Shown here piece by piece: positions 1-5,349 of a DNA stretch of 6,173 bases. The notes beneath the pieces are model-generated. The model saw only the letters and a list, made by a program, of their open reading frames with translations, had not been told where the DNA came from and ran no database searches. Source of the stretch: Ilyomonas sp964658445 (GTDB lineage: Bacteria; Bacteroidota; Bacteroidia; Chitinophagales; Chitinophagaceae); the NCBI GenBank assembly GCA_964658445.1, contig CAZZZH010000264.1, forward strand, positions 1-6,173. Direction: 5' to 3'. A program made the position numbers and the translations under genes. The number at the start of each line of letters is the position of its first letter. Position 1 is the stretch's first letter.

Positions 1-9
1 CTTTGGAAA

Positions 10-72
10 GAATTGAGCCCACTTCGAAAAGAAATGAGCTCAATTCAGACAGAACTGGGCTCATTTTACTTT
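10..72. repeat. Three tandem 21-bp units, each with a 16-bp dyad-symmetric core
   Basis: Three head-to-tail units begin at 10, 31 and 52. Their 16-bp cores are GAATTGAGCCCACTTC (10-25), GAAATGAGCTCAATTC (31-46) and GAACTGGGCTCATTTT (52-67), giving the consensus GAANTGRGCYCANTTY. The core is close to palindromic: 6, 7 and 5 of 8 symmetric base pairs match in the three copies. Units 1 and 3 have centres that are exact reverse complements (TGAGCCCA and TGGGCTCA), and unit 2 has a perfect TGAGCTCA centre. Spacers are 5 bp. Bases 1-9 (CTTT then GGAAA) fit the end of a further unit, so the array probably continues off the left edge. The period is about two helical turns, which would suit a row of protein-binding sites on one DNA face. 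It could also be a neutral intergenic repeat, or the 3' end of an upstream gene, because frame 1 stays open to a TGA at 73-75. I do not recognise a named family. Confidence 0.75.
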
Positions 73-117
73 TGAACAAACAACCTTCTATCGCGTTGCT
101 TCTTTCTTTTATCTTTA
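67..117 (+). promoter_or_regulatory. Candidate Bacteroidota-type -7 boxes upstream of the DUF885 gene
   Basis: Two sequences resemble the Bacteroidota -7 element TAnnTTTG. TACTTTTG at 67-74 matches exactly and overlaps the end of the third 21-bp repeat. TATCTTTA at 110-117 matches 7 of 8 positions and would give a leader of about 15-20 bases. Neither has a convincing TTTG at the expected -33 spacing, so which box is used, if either, is uncertain. If the first is real, repeat units 2 and 3 would cover the core promoter, which is where a repressor site would be expected. That is inference. Confidence 0.35.
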
Positions 118-138
118 CCTCGCACAGAAACTTCGGCT

Positions 139-1902
139 ATGAAATTTGCATTTTACATTTTGGGCGGTATGCTCCTGTTTTTTGCCTGCAACAATTCATC
201 AACTGAGAATAAAGAAACAGCATCGTCAGATACAGCTTCCTTCAGTAAATTATCCAGCGATTATATCAATGGATACTTAGCCTGGCGTCCTTTACAGGCG
301 GTGAATCTTGGCTTTCATGAATACGATGGTAAAACTACCGATTACAGCAAAGCCTCACTGGATAAAGAGTTGAGCCGGTTGCACAGCTTTCAGGATAAGC
401 TTGGGCAATTAGATACAACGAAGCTTAGCGATAAAGATTGGTACGACTACCGCATACTTCGCTCTGCCATTGGTGGCGAAATATTTACGTTTGAAAACAT
501 GAAGAGCTACTCGCACAACCCGATGACCTACGCCGGTGCGGTAGATGTAAGTATTTATGTAAAACGAAATTTTGCACCGCTGGAAGAACGCGTGAAAGAC
601 TTGATTGCTACGGAGCAATCGATTCCTGCATTGTTCATTGCTGCAAAACAAAATCTGGATGATTCTTTGCCTAAACCTTTTATAGAAACCGCGGTGCAAA
701 TTGCACAAGGCAATGCCGCTTTTATGAAAGGCGATCTGTTGCTGGCGTTGAAAGATGTAAAGAACGATACCTTGATGAAAGCCTTTACCACAGCGAACGA
801 CAGCGCGGTGGCTGCTTATAACAGCTTTGTAACCTGGCTGCAAAAAGAGAAGATGCCAAAGAGTAACAACAGCTATGCAATAGGCAGAGATAATTATAAA
901 AAAATGCTCCTGATTGATGAAGGCATTACCATGGAGCCGGAACAAATATTAGCCATTGGCTTGCAGGAATTAAAAAAAGAACAGGACCGTTTTAATGCTG
1001 CCGCAAAGATCATTAACCCGAATGCAAAGCCTTTTGATGTGCACGAAGCGATACAAAAAGAGCATCCTTCTGCAGATAGTTTGATTCCAAAAGCGAAAGA
1101 GCATCTGGAAGCGATACGACAATTTTTATTGGACAAAAATATTTGCTCTATACCATCAGAAGTGCGTGTGCAAGTGAAAGAAACGCCACAGTTTGCACGC
1201 GCCACCAGCACGGCCTCTATGGATGTGGTTGGTCCGTTTGAGAAGAAAGCGACTGAGTCTTATTACTACATCACACCTGTGGATGCTACGTGGAATGCAA
1301 AGCAGAAAGAAGATTGGTTGAAGCAATTCGATTACTACACTACTGATAATGTCACAATACACGAAGCTTACCCCGGACATTACACACAGTTCCTTCACTT
1401 AAATGCCTCTTCTGCTACAGAAATTGAAAAGCTTTTTGGTAACTATGCCTACGTGGAAGGCTGGGCGCATTACTGCGAGCAAATGATGAGTGAGCAAGGC
1501 TACGGCGATAACAATGGCGATTCGATAACGGCTGCCAAGTATCGTTTGATGCAGTCGGGCGATGCCTTGTTGCGGTTGTGCCGCTTGTGCAACTCTATTA
1601 AAATTCATTGTCAGGGTTCCTCTGTTGACGAGGGCACCAAGTTCTTTATGGACAACTGGTACCAGGGCGAAAAGCCTTCTTACCAGGAAGCTTTGCGTGG
1701 TTCTTTCGACCCCGGTTATTTGTTTTATACATTGGGTAAACTGGAAATTTTAAAGCTGCGCAATGACTATCAAAAGCAGGAAGGCGACAAGTATTCGCTG
1801 AAAGACTTTAATGATAAAATGATGGACAACGGCATGCCGCCCGTGCGGTTGCTGAGAGAAAGGTTGTTGAAGGACAAGAGCGAGTGGGATAAGATATTGT
1901 AA
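139..1902 (+). CDS. DUF885-family lipoprotein, putative zinc metallopeptidase
   Basis: This 587-residue protein belongs to the DUF885 family, whose members are thought to be metallopeptidase-like; the substrate is unknown. The N-terminus (residues 1-16) is a short hydrophobic signal followed by Cys17 in LFFAC, a relaxed lipobox, then a low-complexity Asn/Ser/Thr/Glu tether, so export and lipid anchoring to an envelope membrane are likely. The helical middle region leads to the family hallmarks: HEAYPGH at 408-414 (His408, Glu409, His414) and EGWAHYCEQMM at 440-450 (Glu440, His444). These are the probable metal-binding and catalytic residues, in the manner of HExxH-type enzymes. The C-terminal part (about 525-575), with FYTLGKLEILKLR and a GMPPVRLLRERL-like end, is also typical of the family. 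The length is normal and no lesion is visible. The ATG at 139 is chosen because it directly opens the signal peptide. There is no Shine-Dalgarno sequence, as is usual in this phylum. It is transcribed alone and converges on the PIN gene after 35 bp. Confidence 0.92.
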   Translation: MKFAFYILGGMLLFFACNNSSTENKETASSDTASFSKLSSDYINGYLAWRPLQAVNLGFHEYDGKTTDYSKASLDKELSRLHSFQDKLGQLDTTKLSDKDWYDYRILRSAIGGEIFTFENMKSYSHNPMTYAGAVDVSIYVKRNFAPLEERVKDLIATEQSIPALFIAAKQNLDDSLPKPFIETAVQIAQGNAAFMKGDLLLALKDVKNDTLMKAFTTANDSAVAAYNSFVTWLQKEKMPKSNNSYAIGRDNYKKMLLIDEGITMEPEQILAIGLQELKKEQDRFNAAAKIINPNAKPFDVHEAIQKEHPSADSLIPKAKEHLEAIRQFLLDKNICSIPSEVRVQVKETPQFARATSTASMDVVGPFEKKATESYYYITPVDATWNAKQKEDWLKQFDYYTTDNVTIHEAYPGHYTQFLHLNASSATEIEKLFGNYAYVEGWAHYCEQMMSEQGYGDNNGDSITAAKYRLMQSGDALLRLCRLCNSIKIHCQGSSVDEGTKFFMDNWYQGEKPSYQEALRGSFDPGYLFYTLGKLEILKLRNDYQKQEGDKYSLKDFNDKMMDNGMPPVRLLRERLLKDKSEWDKIL

Positions 1903-1937
1903 GGAGAAGTGATGAAGTTGAGCTTATTGCTTTTGCA

Positions 1938-2357
1938 TTAATTAACTTCAGTAATAAGTAAATTGGAGAATTCATCCATTGAAAGAACTTTTATAGAAGG
2001 GTAAGAGATGCGTTGAAGGATATTAAAATGGTTATCTTCCGTAACAATAAAATCGGCTGTTCCAGACACAGCACAATCACAATATTTATTATCATCAGGA
2101 TCTAGGTAAATCAAATTCCAACGATAAAATGGATGTACATATTCGACATTTGGCAATAGAGCCAGTAAGTTTATAAAGGATGATGCAGTAGCGAGCCCGT
2201 ATTTAATTTGAATTATTTCTTCGTATTCAAGAAGGATATCCTGCGATACAAGTAGTCGAAATTTACCTTGTACAAAAGAAGTATAGATGTGATGATAAGG
2301 CGAGCGAGAACTTAAACAAGCTATAAGGATATTGCAGTCAAGAACTACTTTCATCAT
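1938..2357 (-). CDS. PIN-domain toxin-like ribonuclease of a type II toxin-antitoxin pair
   Basis: This 139-residue protein is a compact single PIN domain of the group annotated as PIN-family toxin component (COG1569-like). PIN toxins are Mg2+-dependent ribonucleases that cut RNA, often tRNA, when released from their antitoxin; the target here is unknown. The acidic active-site positions are present: Asp7 in VVLDCNILIA, Glu44 in DILLEYEEI, Asp94 in the DPDDNKYCDCA segment (86-96), and Asp108 in FIVTEDNHF, where many relatives have GD. The domain looks complete, with the usual ending of an EF(S/L)-type helix. The start ATG at 2357 shares one base with the TAA of the preceding antitoxin-like gene (TAATG), so translational coupling is likely; a second ATG follows directly at 2354. 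The gene is AT-rich: hand counts of two 60-base rows (1981-2040 and 2101-2160) give 20 and 19 G+C, against 28 in a gyrB row and 32 in a DUF885 row. This suggests horizontal acquisition. Confidence 0.88.
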   Translation of the reverse strand: MMKVVLDCNILIACLSSRSPYHHIYTSFVQGKFRLLVSQDILLEYEEIIQIKYGLATASSFINLLALLPNVEYVHPFYRWNLIYLDPDDNKYCDCAVSGTADFIVTEDNHFNILQRISYPSIKVLSMDEFSNLLITEVN

Positions 2358-2569
2358 TACGCATGTTTACGAAAATGTTCTCTCTTCCAATTTTCAAATA
2401 CCTCAGTGGAATAATTTTTATCGGCAAAAGCTTTGTCAGCTTCCCGCACTACCTTATCAGATAAGTACGCAACCAATAAAGATTTGATCTCATTTAATTC
2501 ATTCTCTGATTGTATATCTTGTATCAGATTAAATATTTCTTTCTGTGTATAAGAGGCGCCTGATGTCAT
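2357..2569 (-). CDS. Small antitoxin-like protein paired with the PIN toxin
   Basis: This 70-residue, charged, mostly helical protein is encoded directly upstream of the PIN gene, with a one-base stop/start overlap. Position, size and overlap make it the probable antitoxin, which would bind the PIN active site and repress the operon. A long predicted helix (about 8-35, EIFNLIQDIQ then ELNEIKSLLVAYL) could form a dimerisation or DNA-contact part. The C-terminal stretch ADKAFADKNYSTEVFENW followed by KREHFRKHA resembles the tail of many Bacteroidota antitoxin-like proteins found beside PIN genes. I see no clear PHD, AbrB or ribbon-helix-helix signature, so the DNA-binding class is unassigned. 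The ATG at 2569 is preferred over an in-frame TTG at 2605, because the TTG lies inside the gyrB terminator hairpin and would add residues encoded by its T-tract. The gene is AT-rich like its partner. Confidence 0.8.
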   Translation of the reverse strand: MTSGASYTQKEIFNLIQDIQSENELNEIKSLLVAYLSDKVVREADKAFADKNYSTEVFENWKREHFRKHA

Positions 2570-2583
2570 AATAGCTTTTATGT

Positions 2584-2619
2584 AAAAATAAAAAAGCTGC
2601 CTCAAATTGAGGCAGCTTT
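2584..2619 (-). terminator. Strong intrinsic terminator of gyrB
   Basis: Read on the minus strand, an 11-13 bp perfect stem (AAAGCTGCCTCAA pairing with TTGAGGCAGCTTT, 2593-2605 and 2607-2619) has a GC-rich core and a tiny loop. It is followed by a T-rich run, TTTTTTATTTTT (2595-2584). It starts 24 bases after the gyrB stop codon. On the plus strand only a short TTTA follows the stem, so it acts mainly on leftward transcription. Its T-tract ends just 14 bp before the antitoxin start codon. Confidence 0.93.
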
Positions 2620-2642
2620 ACAATATCATTCATTAAAACTTT

Positions 2643-4640
2643 CTACACATCCAGCTTCGCATACTTTGCATGCGTTTCAATAAACTCTCTGCGTGGCGCT
2701 ACATCATCGCCCATCAGCATACTGAAAACACGATCGGCTTCGGCAGCACTTTCTAAAGTTACCTGTTTCAATGTTCTGCGTGCCGGGTCCATTGTGGTTT
2801 CCCACAATTGATCAGCATTCATTTCACCCAAACCTTTGTAACGCTGTATGCCTACACTGTCTTCTTTGCCATTGCCAAGGCGTTCTATCCACATTCTACG
2901 CTGGTCTTCGTTATAAGCATAATGCGCTTCCTTGCCTTTTTTTACTAAATACAAAGGTGGCTGCGCAATGTAAATGTGACCTTGCTGCACCAGTTCCTTC
3001 ATATAGCGGAAAATGAAAGTCAGAATCAAAGTCGCAATGTGAGAACCATCCACATCAGCATCCGTCATAATGATGAGTTTATGATAACGAATCTTGGTAA
3101 TGTTCAACGCTTTTGGATCATCGGCAGTACCAATCGTTACGCCCATGGCAGTGAAGATGTTACGGATTTCTTCGTTCTCATAAATCTTATGCTCCATCGC
3201 CTTCTCTACGTTCAATATCTTACCACGTAAGGGAAGTATCGCCTGGAAGCTTCTTTCGCGGCCTTGCTTGGCAGTACCACCGGCGCTATCTCCTTCCACT
3301 AAATATAACTCACAACGTTCAGGATCGCGCTCGCTGCAATCAGCCAATTTACCTGGCAAACCACTACCGCTTAGTACGGTTTTGCGCTGCACCATTTCGC
3401 GGGCTTTCTTGGCTGCTACGCGGGCTTGCGCAGCCAGCACCACTTTGCTGATGATGTTCTTCGCTTCCTTTGGATTTTCTTCCAAATAATTTTCCAATGC
3501 GCGCGCTACCGTAATTTGTACTACGCCGGCGACATCACTATTACCAAGCTTCGTTTTCGTCTGCCCTTCAAATTGTGGCTCGGGTACTTTTACCGAAATA
3601 ATAGCGCTCAATCCTTCGCGGAAATCATCGCCTTCTACAGCAACTTTCGCTTTCTCGAACAAGCCTTGTTTATCGCCATAGGTTTTAAATACGCGGGTTA
3701 ATGCCTGTCGGAAACCGGTGACGTGTGTGCCGCCTTCAATGGTGTTGATATTGTTTACGTAAGAAAAAATGTGCTCTTTAAAATCATCGTTATAAGTTAG
3801 TGCAACTTCAACAGCTACATTGCTGGCGGCATCATGTCCGTCCACATACAATGGCTTGCCGATGAGCGAACTGCGGTTGCCGTTTTTATCCAACATTTCC
3901 ACAAACTCAATAATGCCACCTTCGCTGTAAAATGTTTTGCTATAATAAGCGCCGGCATCATCTTTCTCGCGGTAATCGTTCAGTGTAATCTGTATTTTCT
4001 TATTCAGGTAAGACAGCTCTCGCAAGCGACCTTCGAGTATGTCTTTCTTGTAAACGCTAACCTGGAAGATAGATAAGTCTGGCCAAAACCTTACGTAAGT
4101 GCCGGTCTTTTCGCTGGTGCCAATTTCACGAACCTGGTATTCAGGAATACCGGTATGATACTCCTGCTCAAATATTTTTCCTTCGCGGTGTACAATCACA
4201 TGGCAGGTAGTGCTAAGCGCATTCACGCAACTCACGCCCACACCATGCAAACCGCCGGATACTTTGTACGTGTCTTTATCAAACTTTCCACCTGCATGAA
4301 GTACCGTCATCACGATCTCTAATGCGCTACGCTGTTCTTTAGTATTGATACCGGTGGGAATACCACGTCCATCATCCTGAACAGAGATTGAATTATCTTC
4401 ATGAATATTAACGATAATGTGCTTGCAATAACCCGCCATTGCTTCATCAATGGAGTTATCTACTACTTCATAAACCAAGTGGTGGAAACCTTTTTCGCCT
4501 ACATCGCCAATGTACATTGCCGGGCGCTTGCGCACAGCTTCTAAACCTTCTAAAACCTGAATGCTATCGGCACCGTAAGTTTTGGGGTATGTTTTTTCTA
4601 AAGTAAGTGTCTCTTCGTTAGTGAGTGTTTCTTCGTTCAT
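2643..4640 (-). CDS. gyrB: DNA gyrase subunit B
   Basis: This is the ATPase subunit of DNA gyrase (type IIA topoisomerase, GyrA2GyrB2, cytoplasmic), which introduces negative supercoils using ATP. The GHKL ATPase domain contains EVVDNSIDEAMAG (58-70; Glu58 is the catalytic base and Asn62 binds Mg), DDGRGIPTGI (89-98; Asp89 contacts adenine) and GGLHGVGVSCVNALS (129-143). The transducer domain ends in QTKTKLGN (360-367), with switch Lys362. Arg152 corresponds to the E. coli coumarin-contact Arg136. The TOPRIM domain has EGDSAGG (449-455) and DADVDG (527-532), supplying the metal-binding Glu449, Asp527, Asp529 and Asp531. QRYKGLGEMNADQLWETTMDP-type sequence at 599-619 favours GyrB over ParE. 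The length of 665 residues is normal for GyrB without the enterobacterial insert. An N-terminal repeat NEETLT-NEETLT (2-13) precedes the conserved start of the domain. The gene has its own terminator and a divergent upstream gene, so it is probably monocistronic. gyrA is not in the window. Confidence 0.98.
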   Translation of the reverse strand: MNEETLTNEETLTLEKTYPKTYGADSIQVLEGLEAVRKRPAMYIGDVGEKGFHHLVYEVVDNSIDEAMAGYCKHIIVNIHEDNSISVQDDGRGIPTGINTKEQRSALEIVMTVLHAGGKFDKDTYKVSGGLHGVGVSCVNALSTTCHVIVHREGKIFEQEYHTGIPEYQVREIGTSEKTGTYVRFWPDLSIFQVSVYKKDILEGRLRELSYLNKKIQITLNDYREKDDAGAYYSKTFYSEGGIIEFVEMLDKNGNRSSLIGKPLYVDGHDAASNVAVEVALTYNDDFKEHIFSYVNNINTIEGGTHVTGFRQALTRVFKTYGDKQGLFEKAKVAVEGDDFREGLSAIISVKVPEPQFEGQTKTKLGNSDVAGVVQITVARALENYLEENPKEAKNIISKVVLAAQARVAAKKAREMVQRKTVLSGSGLPGKLADCSERDPERCELYLVEGDSAGGTAKQGRERSFQAILPLRGKILNVEKAMEHKIYENEEIRNIFTAMGVTIGTADDPKALNITKIRYHKLIIMTDADVDGSHIATLILTFIFRYMKELVQQGHIYIAQPPLYLVKKGKEAHYAYNEDQRRMWIERLGNGKEDSVGIQRYKGLGEMNADQLWETTMDPARRTLKQVTLESAAEADRVFSMLMGDDVAPRREFIETHAKYAKLDV

Positions 4641-4683
4641 AATATGCTGACTAAAAGCCTGTAAAGGATATTTTACAATCAGG

Positions 4684-4691
4684 CGAAACTA
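4684..4691 (-). promoter_or_regulatory. Candidate gyrB -7 box
   Basis: On the minus strand TAGTTTCG lies 43 bp upstream of the gyrB ATG and matches TAnnTTTG at 7 of 8 positions. The same TAnnTTCG form occurs before the divergent unknown gene, so both may be the local form of the -7 element. It predicts a leader of about 35-40 bases. No good TTTG is seen at the -33 position, so support is modest. Confidence 0.4.
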
Positions 4692-4745
4692 CAAAAATTC
4701 ACTCGTTTTTCCATGCCTGAAAGAGATGTTTCCTGCTTACGATTT

Positions 4746-4812
4746 GTTATAAATTCCTGCCTTTTAGCAATCTTGTTTTTGTTCCTTAGCAATTTGCTAA
4801 AGAATTTATAAC
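4746..4812. repeat. Nested inverted repeat between gyrB and the unknown gene
   Basis: The outer arms are GTTATAAATTC (4746-4756) and GAATTTATAAC (4802-4812), an exact 11-bp inverted repeat. The inner arms are TTTAGCAA (4763-4770) and TTGCTAAA (4794-4801), an exact 8-bp inverted repeat that abuts the outer right arm. A six-base bulge separates the arms only on the left. Within it, TTAGCAAT occurs at 4764-4771 and again at 4786-4793, 22 bp apart; the second copy belongs to the perfect palindrome TTAGCAATTTGCTAA (4786-4800). The palindrome overlaps the candidate -33 TTTG (4793-4796) of the rightward promoter, so a regulator-binding site is the simplest reading. A degenerate miniature mobile element is an alternative. 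Confidence 0.7.
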
Positions 4813-4827
4813 CAACACTTATTTTCG
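4793..4827 (+). promoter_or_regulatory. Candidate promoter of the unknown gene and pgl
   Basis: TTTG at 4793-4796 and TATTTTCG at 4820-4827 resemble the Bacteroidota -33/-7 pair (TTTG and TAnnTTTG), with a 23-bp spacer at the long end of the usual range. Transcription would start near 4832, leaving a leader of only about 15 bases before the ATG at 4847. The -33 element lies in the right half of the TTAGCAATTTGCTAA palindrome, so a protein on that site would be expected to block or alter the promoter. Confidence 0.5.
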
Positions 4828-4846
4828 TTACCCGAAAGCAATTAAG

Positions 4847-5320
4847 ATGAAGGCAGCGGGCACTCAACAGATAAAAGAAGAACTGAAACATCTTTCGCGA
4901 AAAGAAGTGGTGGATTTATGCCTGCGGCTGGCTCGTTTTAAGAAAGAAAACAAAGAACTGCTCAGTTATGTTTTATTCGATTCCGGCGACCGGCAAAGTT
5001 ATATCGACACCATCAAACTTGAGATGACAGATGCTTTTATGCGCTTGCCTTCCAACCGGTATTTTATAAAGAAAGGATTGCGAAGCATGTTAAAAGATAT
5101 CACCAAATACAGTCGCTATATCGGCATGAAAGAAGCCGAAGCCGAGTTGCGGCTGCATTTTTGCCGCTCTATGAAAGTGTATGGATTGGCATCGCACAAG
5201 CACCAGGCAACGATGAGTATTTATACATCGCAGTTAGATAAAATTCAAAGCCTGATACATGAGCTGCACGAGGATATGCAATACGATTTTCAAAAAGAAT
5301 TAAATGAACTAACCGACTGA
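4847..5320 (+). CDS. Conserved-looking hypothetical protein, 157 residues
   Basis: I do not recognise a characterised function. The protein is predicted to be soluble and almost wholly helical, with many Lys, Arg and Glu residues, no signal peptide and no membrane segment. Its N-terminal pattern (LKHLSRKEVVDLCLRLARF, then KKENKELLSYVLF, residues 13-44) recalls small Bacteroidota proteins that begin with a short helix-turn-helix-like L-x-x-L-S-x-x-E-L-x-x-L region, such as the DUF6155 type, but that link is only an impression. A basic central part (about 71-91, IKKGLRSMLKDITKYSRYIG) and an acidic C-terminal helix (from about 128) follow. The ATG at 4847 is the only early start and fits the promoter-like boxes just upstream. 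The stop is 29 bp before pgl with no terminator between, so the two genes probably share a transcript. Base composition resembles that of the flanking core genes, which argues against recent transfer. Confidence 0.82.
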   Translation: MKAAGTQQIKEELKHLSRKEVVDLCLRLARFKKENKELLSYVLFDSGDRQSYIDTIKLEMTDAFMRLPSNRYFIKKGLRSMLKDITKYSRYIGMKEAEAELRLHFCRSMKVYGLASHKHQATMSIYTSQLDKIQSLIHELHEDMQYDFQKELNELTD

Positions 5321-5349
5321 TTTTTATAAAAAAGTAAACCAACACCACA

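Noticed and set aside
10..72. CRISPR array
   Set aside because: The units are directly adjacent 21-mers with 5-bp spacers and no cas genes nearby. CRISPR repeats are longer and are separated by unique spacers of about 30 bp.
3..206. Open frame across the repeat array and into the DUF885 gene
   Set aside because: It overlaps the signal peptide of the clear lipoprotein gene in another frame, begins with a non-ATG codon, and its second half has no protein-like pattern.
409..945. Antisense 178-codon open frame inside the DUF885 gene
   Set aside because: It is a shadow of a strongly supported gene. Its product is rich in Cys, His and Arg with no domain pattern and no promoter.
1913..1950. Bidirectional terminator between the DUF885 and PIN genes
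   Set aside because: TGAAGTT and AACTTCA form only a 7-bp AT-rich stem around a 24-base loop with no T-tract. This is too weak to annotate, though some terminator is expected in a convergent gap.
2357..2605. Longer antitoxin start at a TTG at 2605
   Set aside because: The extra 12 residues would be encoded by the gyrB terminator stem and T-tract, and a normal ATG exists at 2569.
2771..4076. Plus-strand open frames opposite gyrB
   Set aside because: All are antisense shadows of gyrB, with no homology pattern and no start signals.
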